Source: Burkholderia sp. GAS332 (GTDB lineage: Bacteria; Pseudomonadota; Gammaproteobacteria; Burkholderiales; Burkholderiaceae). Taken from it: a stretch of 64,000 nt of DNA. The stretch is taken from positions 1,302,001-1,366,000 of the forward strand of contig FSRV01000002.1 in NCBI GenBank assembly GCA_900142905.1, read 5' to 3'. Both the position numbers and the translations under genes were made by a program. Position 1 is the first letter of the stretch; each line of letters starts with the position of its first letter. Under the pieces are notes generated by a model. It saw only the letters and a program-made list of their open reading frames with translations. It made no database searches and was not told where the DNA came from. Positions 51,650-61,214 of the stretch are shown one piece after another.

Positions 51650-52693
51650 TTAGTTCGCGACCGTTAGTTCGTGTTGCTGCTGGATCAGCCGGTCGAGCAC
51701 ACGGCGCGATTGGACGCCGCCTGCATCGATATTGAGTTTGAGGATCGGACGGTCCGGCCAGGTCAGCAGGTTGCGCTGTTGCGCTTCGAGCATGCCGAGG
51801 TCTTCGGAGAAAATTCGCCCTTGGCCTTCACGGATCGTGTCGGTCAGCGCCTTGTCGTCGGCTGCGAAATTGCGCGCCATGCCCCAGAAATACCAGATCG
51901 ACGTTTCGGTTTCGGGCGTGATGAAGTCGACCACGATGCTTGCCGCCTTATGCTGCGGTTCGGCGTGATAGCCGCCTTTGCCGGCATGCGCGACGCCCAC
52001 CTCGATCATGACGTGGCTCGGCGGCGTGAAGTGGCAGATTTGCCATCGGTCGCACGGGACATTATCCGCCAGACCGTTGCCACGCAGGGCAGCCGCCCAG
52101 AACGGCGGCGGCATGATGTTTTCCATGAAGCGGCTCGTGATGACGGTGTCGCCGTCGACTTTGGTCACGGGCGGCGCTTCCTCGATCTCCGGCTGGCCGA
52201 TGCTGCTCGCGTGCACGTAGGTCTCGTGCGTGAGGTCCATCAGGTTATCGATCATCAGGCGGTAGTCACACTGGATGTGATACAGCCCGCCGCCGTAGGC
52301 CCAAGCCGGATTGTCAGCCCATTCGAGGTGGTGAATCGCGGCAGGATCGGCCTTTTCCTTGTCCCCGGTCCATACCCAGACAAAGCCGTAACGTTCGACC
52401 ACCGGAAAGTTGCGAATCGCCGGAATGCCGCCCACACGCTGACACGGCATGCTGACGCACTTGCCGTTCGCACCCATCGTCAGACCGTGGTAGCCGCAGA
52501 CCAGGTGACCGTCGCGCACAGTGCCGAGCGACAACGGCGCGCCGCGATGCGGGCAGAAATCTTCCAGCGCTGCGACGGTACCGTCGCCGGCGCGATAAAA
52601 CACAATGCGTTCGCCGCAGATTTGCCTGCCGAGCGGTTTGTCTGCGATCTCATCCGGGGTACAGGCGACATACCAGGCATTCTTCAAAAACAT
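51650..52693 (-). CDS. vanA: Vanillate O-demethylase oxygenase subunit (VanA)
   Basis: 347 residues with GGAGGAGATCG just before the start. The enzyme removes the O-methyl group of vanillate to give protocatechuate and formaldehyde. The Rieske centre is CPHRGAPLSLG and CGYHG (C-x-H and C-x2-H) in the first 80 residues. The catalytic domain has LMDLTHETYVHASSIGQPEI with the His/His/Asp iron ligands expected in this family, and FRFMENIMPPPFW-like strands. vanB is downstream and a GntR regulator (VanR candidate) is upstream on the same strand, with divergent MFS and porin genes, so this is a complete vanillate uptake and conversion locus. Confidence 0.92.
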   Translation of the reverse strand: MFLKNAWYVACTPDEIADKPLGRQICGERIVFYRAGDGTVAALEDFCPHRGAPLSLGTVRDGHLVCGYHGLTMGANGKCVSMPCQRVGGIPAIRNFPVVERYGFVWVWTGDKEKADPAAIHHLEWADNPAWAYGGGLYHIQCDYRLMIDNLMDLTHETYVHASSIGQPEIEEAPPVTKVDGDTVITSRFMENIMPPPFWAAALRGNGLADNVPCDRWQICHFTPPSHVMIEVGVAHAGKGGYHAEPQHKAASIVVDFITPETETSIWYFWGMARNFAADDKALTDTIREGQGRIFSEDLGMLEAQQRNLLTWPDRPILKLNIDAGGVQSRRVLDRLIQQQHELTVAN

Positions 52694-52785
52694 CGATCTC
52701 CTCCGTGGCGTATCGGAACGCCTTTAGATAGGGGCGGCGGTGGTGCGCCGGCATACCGCCTGCACGCGCTGCCGTCCGGCAAGAA

Positions 52786-53556
52786 TTAGCGGGCGTTGCG
52801 GCGGATCAGGTTGCCGCCGATTAGCTTCGTCATGGCCCGCTGGTTTTCCAGCACGCGTTTCAGGTTCTGATGCGCGATCTTCGAGTGCTCGCGCATCAGC
52901 GCTTCGGCGCGGGCGCCTTCGCGGTTCTCGATGGCCTCGAGCACCGCGCGATGCTGTGCCTGCGCCACCACCAACGTCTCTCGCGCGCGCGGGTCCAGCG
53001 ACTGCACCACGGCGAACGCGCTGGCGGATGCAAACGGCAAAGTCGCGACCCTCTCGATCTGCCGCTCGACGACGCTACTGTCGGCAGCGGCTGAGAGCAG
53101 TCGGTGAAAACGGGCATTCGCATCGACGTAGCCCGAGAAACTCTCTTCTGTCAGTTCGCCGACCAGCAACTGGTCGATTTCGTCGATGCATTCGTGCAGA
53201 TCGCGGAACATCGAATGCGTGATGCCGCGTTCAGCGGCGAGCCGTGCGGCCAGGCCTTCGAGCGTGCCGCGCATTTCGATCGAATCGCGGATTTCGGTTT
53301 CGCTGAACGAGCGCACCGCAAAGCCGCCCGACGGAATCGGCTCGAGCAGGCCTTCCTCCTGCAAGCGGATCAAGCCGGCCCGCACCGGCGTGCGCGACAC
53401 GCCAAGCCGTTCGACAACCCATAACTCGGAAATCCGGTCGCCCGCGCTCAGCTCGCCGCCGAGGATCAGTTCGCGCAGTCCAAGCAACGCGCGGACCGTC
53501 TGCGAGGCGGGGGAGGAGGTTTTGCCGTCGACCGCTAGATTTTCACTGTCTGACAT
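52786..53556 (-). CDS. vanR: GntR-family (FCD) regulator, probable VanR
   Basis: 256 residues from MSDSENLAVDGKTSSPAS; the extension to 53595 lacks support. The winged helix (ALLGLRELILGGELSAGDRI, WVVERLGVSRTPVRAGLIRL) is followed by an FCD domain (RGTLEGLAARLAAERGI, ARFHRLLSAAADSS, AQHRAVLEAIENREGARAEA). It lies 92 bp upstream of vanA on the same strand, as VanR does in related organisms, and likely represses the van and divergent transport genes until vanillate is present. Palindromes in the divergent region fit FCD operators. Confidence 0.87.
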   Translation of the reverse strand: MSDSENLAVDGKTSSPASQTVRALLGLRELILGGELSAGDRISELWVVERLGVSRTPVRAGLIRLQEEGLLEPIPSGGFAVRSFSETEIRDSIEMRGTLEGLAARLAAERGITHSMFRDLHECIDEIDQLLVGELTEESFSGYVDANARFHRLLSAAADSSVVERQIERVATLPFASASAFAVVQSLDPRARETLVVAQAQHRAVLEAIENREGARAEALMREHSKIAHQNLKRVLENQRAMTKLIGGNLIRRNAR

Positions 53557-53629
53557 GGTGCGGCTCGTTCGAGGTTGCAGTTTCGGGTACGCCATCCGAT
53601 GTCGGAATAGCGGTGTAGTGAATACAGAT

Positions 53630-53637
53630 TGTATACA
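53630..53637. promoter_or_regulatory. Short palindrome, first FCD-GntR operator candidate
   Basis: TGTATACA inside ATTGTATACAGA, upstream of vanR and of the divergent MFS gene. FCD-GntR operators often contain TTGTATACAA-like cores. Confidence 0.5.
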
Positions 53638-53709
53638 GAGCTTTCAATAATTCAACGTTTTACTCATGAATTTCGGGTTAACACTCACAAATTTAATGTG
53701 GCTGGAGAT

Positions 53710-53725
53710 TTGTTGTGTACAACAA
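53710..53725. promoter_or_regulatory. Second FCD-GntR operator candidate
   Basis: Perfect inverted repeat TTGTTGT-GT-ACAACAA, about 85 bp from the first palindrome and in the same divergent region. Good candidate for the MFS-porin promoter. Confidence 0.55.
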
Positions 53726-53830
53726 GGGGAATCTTGTATTGACATGCTTATCGGATCTTCCTACGATCGGGGCTCACAAAGTTCGATAAACGAAGTGCAG
53801 TTCTACATACGAACAATAGGAGGCAAGCAC

Positions 53831-55084
53831 GTGAATAAGAACGCCACTCAGCATGACAGCCGATACGAGCGCACGACGCTCGTGCTGCTTTCAATTGGAT
53901 TCGGACTGGTCGGGCTCGACCGCTGGATCATCGCTCCGCTGTTTCCGCACATGATGAAAGACCTCGGGCTGTCGTATCAGCAACTGGGGTCGCTGATCGG
54001 CATTCTCAGTCTCGCGTGGGGCGTGTGCTCCATTGCGATGGGGCGCCTTTCCGACAAGATCGGCCGTCGCAAGATCATGATTGCAGCGATGATCATGTTC
54101 TCGCTGCTGTCGAGTTTCTCCGGATTTGCGGGCGGCTTTCTGAGCCTCCTGCTCATTCGCTCGGTGATGGGGGTGGCCGAAGGTGCCTTTACGCCGACCA
54201 GCGTCGCGGCGGTGGGTGAGGCTTCGCATCCGTCGCGGCGCGGTTTCAATCAGGGCCTGCAGTTGAGTATGTTCGCGCTGCTGGGTCTGGGTTTCGCGCC
54301 CATCATCGCCACCCAGTTGCTGCGCGTGGTCCCGTCATGGCACTGGGTGTTCGCGGTGTCCGCGATTCCCGGGTTGATCGTCGCGGCGTTGATCGCATTG
54401 TTGTTGCGCGATCAGCCGCGCAACGAACTGGTGAATCTGGCGGCCTTCGGTTCGCCGGGTCAGCCGCGTTGGAGCGAACTGTTCAAGAGCCGCAACGTCG
54501 TGCTGGCGATGCTTGCCACGCTGTGCGCGATGGCCGGCATCTTTGTGATCGGCGCGATGGTGCCTAACTACCTCGTCGATTATCTTCACCTCGATACCGA
54601 GCATATGGGCTTCGTCGTCTCGGCGATTGGCTTCGGCGGCTTCCTCGGCGAATTCGGGCTGGCCGGCATTTCGGACTTCGTGGGCCGTCGCCCGACCACC
54701 GTGATCGCTTTCGTCGGCGCGGCAATTTCCCTCTACGTGTTCGCCCGCATCGGCGCCAACCCAGTGACGTTGTTCATCGTGCTGTTCATCGTCTCGTTTT
54801 TCGCGCTTGGCTTGCTGGGCCTGCTCACCGGCCCGATCGCCACCGAGGCGGCGCCGCTGGGCCTGGTGGCGTCGGCCATCGGCATCACGTCGGGCACCGG
54901 CGAAATCTTCGGCGGCGGCATCGCGCCTGCTGCAGCGGGTTTCATTGCACAGCACTATGGCATCCAGTTCACGTTGCAGTTCGCCTTGATCGGGCTGGTA
55001 TGCGGTGCATTCGTCTCGCTTGCGCTGATTGAGACCCCTCCCCGCCGACGCGCGAAAGGTACCGCAGCTGTACTCGCCCAGTAG
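53831..55084 (+). CDS. MFS transporter, aromatic acid/H+ symporter type (vanillate uptake candidate)
   Basis: 417 residues from a GTG with AGGAGG 7 nt upstream; the longer frame runs through the operator region. Twelve membrane segments are predicted. Features are LVGLDRWIIAPLFPHMMKDL, GRLSDKIGRRKIMIAAMIMF and GVAEGAFTPTSVAAVGEASH, as in the anion:cation and aromatic-acid symporter groups of the MFS. The position divergent from vanR-vanA-vanB and followed by a porin supports a role in aromatic acid uptake. The substrate is inferred from context. Confidence 0.85.
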   Translation: MNKNATQHDSRYERTTLVLLSIGFGLVGLDRWIIAPLFPHMMKDLGLSYQQLGSLIGILSLAWGVCSIAMGRLSDKIGRRKIMIAAMIMFSLLSSFSGFAGGFLSLLLIRSVMGVAEGAFTPTSVAAVGEASHPSRRGFNQGLQLSMFALLGLGFAPIIATQLLRVVPSWHWVFAVSAIPGLIVAALIALLLRDQPRNELVNLAAFGSPGQPRWSELFKSRNVVLAMLATLCAMAGIFVIGAMVPNYLVDYLHLDTEHMGFVVSAIGFGGFLGEFGLAGISDFVGRRPTTVIAFVGAAISLYVFARIGANPVTLFIVLFIVSFFALGLLGLLTGPIATEAAPLGLVASAIGITSGTGEIFGGGIAPAAAGFIAQHYGIQFTLQFALIGLVCGAFVSLALIETPPRRRAKGTAAVLAQ

Positions 55085-55207
55085 CGGCAACTCAAATACC
55101 GTGAGCTGATGTCGGACTGCGAGTCTTGCGGTCCGAAAGATAATCACAATAAATATGTAGGCATACTGAATATTTACACTCAAAAATCAGATTAAGGAGA
55201 CAAATCA

Positions 55208-56320
55208 ATGAAGTACCTTGCGCTGTGGTGTGCCGTTCTTTCGGTCTTCGTCGCCGCCGAGGCTCGCGCGCAAAGCGTGCCGGCAGATAGTAGCGTGACC
55301 CTCTACGGACTGATCGATGCCGGCGTGTCCTATGTGAGCAACGAAGGCGGCAACAAGAACGTGAAATTCGACGACGGCATTTTCACACCAAACCTCCTCG
55401 GATTCAAAGGCACCGAAGATCTGGGTGGAGGGTTGCATGCCGTGTTCGACCTCGTCGACCAATTCACGCTCGGTACCGGCTCGATCCTCTCGGGCGAGGG
55501 CATCTTTGGCCGGAATGCGTATGTCGGCCTGGTGAGTGACCGCTATGGCAGTGTGACGCTCGGCAACCAGTACGACTTCATGACGGATTCACTGTTTTTC
55601 GGTCACGACGACGCGGCGATGGAAGTCGGCGGTCTATACAACTTCCGGGCTGGCCCCTTCAGCAAGATTGCGATTCCGGGCAATCCGCCGTTCGCCCAGC
55701 AGTTCGACTGGGACCGGATGGCTGGTGCGACAGTCGATAGTTCGATCAAGTATCAGTCACCTTCCATTGGTGGCTTCAGGTTCGGCGCGCTCTACGGTTT
55801 CGGCGGAGTGCCCGGATCGTTTGGCAGCGGCAATTCGGTCAGCGTGGGGGCGAACTACGATAACGGGCCGTTCGGGATGGGGGCCGCGTACACCGAAGTC
55901 AAGTACCTGAACTCGGGCGCGCCTGAGGTCGGCATTCGCAATTGGGGCGTCGGCGCGCATTATCGATTTGGCGATATCACGACCACCGCGCTGGTGACGA
56001 CGGTACGTAACACGTCCAACGGCGGCGCTATCGCAGAAGGCGAAGTGGGCGCCAGCTGGCTGTTCCAGCCAGACTGGCAGATCGGCGCAGACTATATGTA
56101 CATGAAAGGCGATGCGTATCTGAACAACAATCACGCACACCAGGTCACGGCGACCCTGGACCACAATCTGTCCAAGCGCACCTTGGTCTATGTGGAGGGG
56201 GTCTATCAACGGACCAACGAGGGCGCGCAGGCGTTGATCAGCGGCGTACTCGATCCGGATGGCACCTCGAGCGGTCCGAGCCAGTTCATCGGGCGCGTGG
56301 GGATGCAGACGCGATTTTGA
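55208..56320 (+). CDS. Gram-negative porin, OmpC-like Burkholderia type
   Basis: 370 residues. A signal peptide is cut after ARA (~residue 22). The mature N-terminus SSVTLYGLIDAGVSYVSNEG is the standard opening of Burkholderiales trimeric porins, followed by GLGGFKGTEDLGGGLHAVFD-like strands and the closing Phe in RVGMQTRF. It would form a 16-stranded outer-membrane channel. It follows the MFS gene by 123 bp on the same strand and may serve vanillate entry; general diffusion is also possible. Confidence 0.93.
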   Translation: MKYLALWCAVLSVFVAAEARAQSVPADSSVTLYGLIDAGVSYVSNEGGNKNVKFDDGIFTPNLLGFKGTEDLGGGLHAVFDLVDQFTLGTGSILSGEGIFGRNAYVGLVSDRYGSVTLGNQYDFMTDSLFFGHDDAAMEVGGLYNFRAGPFSKIAIPGNPPFAQQFDWDRMAGATVDSSIKYQSPSIGGFRFGALYGFGGVPGSFGSGNSVSVGANYDNGPFGMGAAYTEVKYLNSGAPEVGIRNWGVGAHYRFGDITTTALVTTVRNTSNGGAIAEGEVGASWLFQPDWQIGADYMYMKGDAYLNNNHAHQVTATLDHNLSKRTLVYVEGVYQRTNEGAQALISGVLDPDGTSSGPSQFIGRVGMQTRF

Positions 56321-56344
56321 TGGGCGGTTGAATTGCTTGTGGTG

Positions 56345-56375
56345 GGGGCATCGCCAGTGCTGGTGGCGATGCCCC
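56345..56375. terminator. Bidirectional terminator hairpin
   Basis: Perfect 12-bp stem GGGGCATCGCCA / TGGCGATGCCCC with a 7-nt loop, between the convergent porin and glutaminase genes. Confidence 0.7.
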
Positions 56376-56456
56376 TGCTGCGGCCAGATCCCGCCGGGGT
56401 GTCAAAACGCGCAGGAAGCAGGCAGCCGGTAGCCGGTAGCGCCGAAGCTTTCCGAA

Positions 56457-57371
56457 TCAAAAAATCGACCGCCCCGTATAAGTCGTCAACCATTCCAGCG
56501 CCAGCACCCCCGCCAGTGAGTTGCCATTGCTGTCCAGCCCTGGGGACCACACGCACACGGCCATCTCGCCCGGCAGCACCGCAACGATCCCGCCGCCCAC
56601 GCCGCTTTTCGCCGGCAAGCCGACCCGATAGACGAAATCGCCCGCCGCGTCGTAGGTCCCGCAGGTCAGCATCAACGCAGAAAGCCGCTTGGCCGAGCTG
56701 GTGTCGAGAATCCGCTCGCCGGTGGCCGGCACCACCCCATGATTGGTCAGAAACAGCGCCGCCTTCGCCAGCTCGACGCAGCTCATCGAAATCGCGCACT
56801 GCCGGCAATAAGCGTCGACCACCACTTCCGGTGGCATCTCCATGTTGCCGAAGCTCGCCATGAAATGCGCCATTGCCCGGTTGCGGTGGGCGTGCTGCAA
56901 CTCCGACAGCGCGACGCGCGAATCGTAGTCGATGCTGATTTCGCCTGTGAGCCGCCGCATGAATTCGACCAGCGCTGTTTCGGCCTGCACGAAACGTCGG
57001 CACAACACGTCGGTGACGACCAGCGCGCCCGCGTTGATGAACGGATTGCGCGGCTTGCCGTGTTCGGCTTCGAGCTGGACCAGCGAATTGAAGGCATTGC
57101 CGGACGGCTCGCGTCCCACGCGCTGCCAGAGCTCGTCACCGAGCAGCCGGAACGCCATCGTGCAGGCGAACAGCTTGGAAATACTCTGGATGGAAAAGCG
57201 CGTGTCGGCGGCGCCGGTGCGGAACACTTCGCCGGAGGCTGTGACGATCGCCATGCCGAAACTGTCGGCGGGGACATTCGCCAGTTCGGGAATGTAATCG
57301 GCGACCTTGCCGGTACCCAGATAAGGCTGAAGATCGCGATGAATCTGTTCGAGGATGGATGCGTAGTTCAT
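56457..57371 (-). CDS. glsA: Glutaminase A
   Basis: 304 residues, the standard length. It hydrolyses glutamine to glutamate and ammonia. The serine-dependent beta-lactamase-like fold shows the S-x-x-K motif in FSIQSISKLFACTMAF, NAGALVVTDVLC, and GLPAKSGVGGGIVAVLPGEM near the C-terminus, all typical of the YbaS/YneH-type family. It follows the DHA2 exporter gene by 59 bp on the same strand and may be co-transcribed with it, without an obvious functional link. Confidence 0.95.
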   Translation of the reverse strand: MNYASILEQIHRDLQPYLGTGKVADYIPELANVPADSFGMAIVTASGEVFRTGAADTRFSIQSISKLFACTMAFRLLGDELWQRVGREPSGNAFNSLVQLEAEHGKPRNPFINAGALVVTDVLCRRFVQAETALVEFMRRLTGEISIDYDSRVALSELQHAHRNRAMAHFMASFGNMEMPPEVVVDAYCRQCAISMSCVELAKAALFLTNHGVVPATGERILDTSSAKRLSALMLTCGTYDAAGDFVYRVGLPAKSGVGGGIVAVLPGEMAVCVWSPGLDSNGNSLAGVLALEWLTTYTGRSIF

Positions 57372-57430
57372 GGGGCTCGGACCGTTGAAGCCGCGATTCT
57401 ACTGGCAAGCTGGTCCGAAACACACCGCAA

Positions 57431-59008
57431 TCAGTGCGCTCCCGCCGCATCCGCTCCGCCGCCGCCCTTGGCCGGCTTCGTAATCCAGATCAGCGGAATG
57501 ATCAGAATAAAAATGATCGCCGACACATAGAAGATGTCGTTCAGGCCCATCATCGCGGCTTGCGTGTTCACGGTGAAATCGAACAGCGCGTGCGCCGACT
57601 GCGGATTCAGGTGCAGCAGCGATTGGGTCGAATCGATCTGCTGGTTGAACAGCGGGTTGTCGACGCTGGCCTGCTCGGTCAGCCGGGTGTGGTGCAGTAC
57701 CGTACGGTTGTTCCACTCGTTGCCGGCGATTGACGTACCCACCGCGCCGCAGAACACCCGCGCGAAATTCGACAGACCCGCTGCTGCCGGAATCTTGTTC
57801 GGTGGCTGGCCGGACAGAATGATCGCCGTCAGCGGCACGAAGAACAGCGCCATGGGAATGCCTTGTAGCAGCGTGGGGAGCACGAGGTGCCACGTGTCGA
57901 TTTCGATCACGTACTTCGAGCGCATATAAAACACGATCGCAAAGCCGATAAACGCGAGCGTGGCGATGATGCGCGCGTCCGAACGCGGCAGCACGCGGCC
58001 CATCACCGGCGCGAGCAGCACCGCGAAGACGCCGAGCGGCGCAGTAACGAGACCGGCATCCACCGAGCGGTAGTTCAGATACTCCTGCATCCATTGCGGC
58101 AGCAGCACCAGGTTGCCGAAGAACACGCCGTACGCCACTGAAATCGCAATCGTGCCGCCGAGAAAATTGCGTTGCTTGAAGAGCCGTAAATCGACGATCG
58201 GATTCTCCTCGGTCAGCTCCCACACAAGGAAGAACGCGAAACTGATTACCGCGGTGACGCCGAGAATCACGACCACCGGCGAAGAGAACCAGTCGAGGTC
58301 CTTGCCCTTGTCGAGCATGATCTGCAGCGACGCGACCCATGTAATCAGCAGGCCGAGCCCGACCACGTCGATGGGTGGCTTGCGGGTTGCCGACTCGCGG
58401 GTGCGATAGATCATCCACGTGACGCCGGCCGCGAAAATGCCGACCGGAATATTGATGTAGAAGATCCACGACCAACTGTAACTATCCGTGATCCAGCCGC
58501 CGAGCGCGGGGCCCGCAATCGGGCCGACGGTCGCCGTCATGGCCCAGAGCGAGAGTGCGGTCGATGACTTCTCCTTGGGATACGAGCCGAGCAGAATCGC
58601 TTGCGAGAGCGGAATCAGCGGGCCGGCCACCGCACCCTGGAACACTCGCGCGACCAGCAGGATCGGCAGCGTGGGCGCAATGCCGCACAACCACGAAGCC
58701 AGCACAAACATCAGAATCGCGCCGACGAAAAGCTTCACCTGGCCGATGCGTTGCGTGAGCCAGCCGGTCAGTGGAATCGAAACGGCATTGGCCGCGGCGA
58801 ACACCGTGATGACCCACGTGCCTTCATCGACCGAGACGCCGAGGTTGCCCGAAATGGTCGGAATCGCGACGTTCGCAATCGACGTGTCGAGCACGTTCAT
58901 GAAGGTGGCGAGCGCCACAGCAAGGGTCGCCAGAACCAGTTTGCCGCCCTGCAGCGGCGGGGGTGGTGCGGGCGGCGCGGCAGCAGGCGCGGAAGGGGGC
59001 TGGCTCAA
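57431..59008 (-). CDS. DHA2-family (EmrB/QacA) multidrug exporter
   Basis: 525 residues from a TTG with GGAG upstream (the track-length ORF starts at this codon). Fourteen membrane segments are predicted. The DHA2 signatures are FMNVLDTSIANVAIPTISGN in helix 1, GVSVDEGTWVITVFAAANAV and GAVAGPLIPLSQAILLGSYP. EmrB-type pumps usually work with a periplasmic HlyD-like partner and an outer-membrane channel. Neither is adjacent, so this may be a stand-alone exporter or use a remote partner. It is divergent from the esterase gene. Confidence 0.9.
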   Translation of the reverse strand: MSQPPSAPAAAPPAPPPPLQGGKLVLATLAVALATFMNVLDTSIANVAIPTISGNLGVSVDEGTWVITVFAAANAVSIPLTGWLTQRIGQVKLFVGAILMFVLASWLCGIAPTLPILLVARVFQGAVAGPLIPLSQAILLGSYPKEKSSTALSLWAMTATVGPIAGPALGGWITDSYSWSWIFYINIPVGIFAAGVTWMIYRTRESATRKPPIDVVGLGLLITWVASLQIMLDKGKDLDWFSSPVVVILGVTAVISFAFFLVWELTEENPIVDLRLFKQRNFLGGTIAISVAYGVFFGNLVLLPQWMQEYLNYRSVDAGLVTAPLGVFAVLLAPVMGRVLPRSDARIIATLAFIGFAIVFYMRSKYVIEIDTWHLVLPTLLQGIPMALFFVPLTAIILSGQPPNKIPAAAGLSNFARVFCGAVGTSIAGNEWNNRTVLHHTRLTEQASVDNPLFNQQIDSTQSLLHLNPQSAHALFDFTVNTQAAMMGLNDIFYVSAIIFILIIPLIWITKPAKGGGGADAAGAH

Positions 59009-59310
59009 AGGATTCTCCGGATCGCGGTGCTACGCATGTTTCATACGATGTTCTTTTCGCTGCCCGGGTTATGAGCCGGGCAGCCGTTCGAATGCTCGCA
59101 AAAGCATAACCGTATTCACGTTTTGGCGTCGTCGGCCCATACAGGTCCGACGGCAGAAACAGATTCGGCAGCGTATGCTCGCGGCTGAGGCTGCATGGAG
59201 CTTCGCGAAGCGACGTGGGCCTGCATGAAAGCAGCATGTTGCGGCGCGCTTGGCTACGCGTGCGGAAACACGATCCGAGCGTACAACGAGTATAGGGAGA
59301 GGAATTGAAT
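59009..59310. other. Divergent promoter region, no gene seen
   Basis: About 300 bp between the DHA2 exporter and the esterase gene. I see no clear operator, RNA or small gene. GGGAGAGG precedes the esterase start. Confidence 0.5.
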
Positions 59311-59970
59311 ATGGCCTGGGAGCAATTCGAACACGGCTGGCGGCGCGCGCCGGCGACAATGCCGGCCAAGGCGTTGGTGGTGCTGATGCACGGCGTGGGC
59401 AGCAATGCGCGCGATCTGATGCCGCTTGCGGACATCTGGAGCGAGAGCCTGCCGGACGTGGCGTTCACCTCGCTCGACGGCACGGATGCTTTCGACGGCG
59501 GCTTCGGCGGACGGCAGTGGTTCAGCCTGAGCGACGTCAACGCGGGCAATCGGGAGGCCCGTGTCGCGGCCGCCTATCCGGCGTTGCGGCGCATGCTCGA
59601 AGCCGAGCTGGCGCACTGGCAAGTTCCTTTCGACCGGCTTGCATTAGTCGGTTTCTCGCAAGGCTCGATCATGGCGATGCATCACCTGGCGACGAGTGCG
59701 GAAGGCGCTGCGGCCGTTGTCGCGTATTCCGGGCGGCTCGCCTCGGTGATCGTCGCGCAGAACGGCACCCCGCTTACGCTCGTGCACGGTGAAGACGACG
59801 AAGTGATCCCGGTAGAGGAACTGGAATCCGCCGCCGATGCATTCAGCAACGCCGGCTACACGGTCGACGCCTACGTCTTGCCCGGCATTGGTCATACGAT
59901 AAACGCGGACGGTGTCGAGCTCGGCAAACAGGCGCTGGAGCATGCGATGGGCGCTTTGTCGCGTGACTGA
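59311..59970 (+). CDS. Phospholipase/carboxylesterase family alpha/beta hydrolase
   Basis: 219 residues from ATG; a TTG two codons earlier is an alternative. Nucleophile Ser is in GFSQGSIMAMH (G-x-S-x-G), Asp in HGEDDEVIP and His in LPGIGHTINADG. The opening LVVLMHGVGSNARDLMPLAD is typical of the YpfH/Est group. It is cytosolic. Likely substrates are short acyl esters or lysophospholipids. It is a single gene. Confidence 0.88.
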   Translation: MAWEQFEHGWRRAPATMPAKALVVLMHGVGSNARDLMPLADIWSESLPDVAFTSLDGTDAFDGGFGGRQWFSLSDVNAGNREARVAAAYPALRRMLEAELAHWQVPFDRLALVGFSQGSIMAMHHLATSAEGAAAVVAYSGRLASVIVAQNGTPLTLVHGEDDEVIPVEELESAADAFSNAGYTVDAYVLPGIGHTINADGVELGKQALEHAMGALSRD

Positions 59971-60161
59971 CACAGCCCCGATTGAAAAGTGGCCCTAAAG
60001 ATTCTGATCTGCTTGCCGTTAACTGCTCATTAGCATGAAAATCACCCCCGCCGCGCGGACCGCGCAACGCCCATCTGGGCGTGTCCAGCGGCTCGGGTTA
60101 CCGGGGGCGCATTTTCCAAACTGCCCGGCAAGGGCGGATAACGACACATCAGAGCCTTCCT

Positions 60162-61214
60162 ATGGCCAGACCGACGCCGCATTACCCGCTTTTCGATCGA
60201 CTGTTCCGTCATTCCGTGGCGGTGGACCTCGGCACGGCCAATACCCTTATCTATACCGACAACGGTGGCATCGTGCTGAACGAGCCGTCCGTCGTGGCGT
60301 TCCAGAAAGAGCCTGCCGCCGGTCAAAAACGCGTGACGGCAGTGGGCGCCGAAGCGCGCCAACTGCTCGGCCGAGCGCCGCGCAACGTCGAAGCCGTGCG
60401 GCCGATGCGACATGGCGTGATTGCCAATTTTTCCGCAGCCGAGCAGATGATCCGGCAATTCGTCGACATGGCCCGCCCGCGGCCGCTGTTCAGCCGACGC
60501 GCCGCGTTCACCGTGTGCGTGCCGGCGGGCGCGACCCAGGTCGAGCGTCGCGCTATCAGGGAGGCCGCCGTGGCGGCCGGCGCATGGAAGGTCAGCCTGA
60601 TCGGCGAATCGCTGGCGTCGGCGGTCGGTGCGGGCTTGCCGGTATCGGAAGCGGTCGGCTCGATGGTGGTCGACATTGGCGGCGGCACGACCGAAGTCGG
60701 TGTGATCTCGCTCGGCGGTCTCGCCTATAGCGGCTCGATTCGCGTGGGCGGCGACAGTTTCGACATGGCGATCGTCAGTTACGTGCGCAACCTGTATGGC
60801 GTGCTGCTCGGCGAGCAGACCGCCGAGCACGTCAAGAAGGGCATCGGTTCGGCCGTGCGCGACGTGCCGGTCGAGCATATGAACGCGACTGGACGCAGCG
60901 TCGACGACGGCTTGCCGCGCACGGTTCAGTTGAGCAACCACGATATCGCCGATGCGATCGAGGGCCCGTTGCGTCAGGTGATCGGCGCCGTGAAACGCGC
61001 GCTTGAAACGGCGCCTGCCGAACTGGTGACCGATATCGCGGACAGCGGCATCGTGCTGACCGGTGGCGGCGCGCTGCTCGGCAATCTGGGCCGCCGCCTG
61101 ACCAGCGAATTGGGGCTCGACGTCCGCGTCGCTGACGAACCGCTCACGTGCGCGGTGCGTGGCGCGGGCGCGGCGGCAGCCGCCGGTTTGCTCGACGACA
61201 GCGCCTACGAATGA
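60162..61214 (+). CDS. mreB: MreB-like rod shape-determining protein, paralogue
   Basis: 350 residues from MARPTPHYPLFDRLFRHSV; a 27-codon extension upstream is not credible. Actin-fold motifs: AVDLGTANTLIYTDNGGIVL (phosphate 1), VDIGGGTTEVGVISLGGLAY (phosphate 2), TGGGALLGNLGRRLTSELGL (adenosine). MreB directs cell-wall synthesis at the membrane. The usual mreBCD-rodA operon is absent here, and no mreC follows, so this is an orphan copy. Burkholderia often have the main mreB elsewhere. Confidence 0.9.
   Translation: MARPTPHYPLFDRLFRHSVAVDLGTANTLIYTDNGGIVLNEPSVVAFQKEPAAGQKRVTAVGAEARQLLGRAPRNVEAVRPMRHGVIANFSAAEQMIRQFVDMARPRPLFSRRAAFTVCVPAGATQVERRAIREAAVAAGAWKVSLIGESLASAVGAGLPVSEAVGSMVVDIGGGTTEVGVISLGGLAYSGSIRVGGDSFDMAIVSYVRNLYGVLLGEQTAEHVKKGIGSAVRDVPVEHMNATGRSVDDGLPRTVQLSNHDIADAIEGPLRQVIGAVKRALETAPAELVTDIADSGIVLTGGGALLGNLGRRLTSELGLDVRVADEPLTCAVRGAGAAAAAGLLDDSAYE

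Noticed and set aside
51671..52789. 372-codon plus-strand ORF
   Set aside because: Antisense shadow of vanA.
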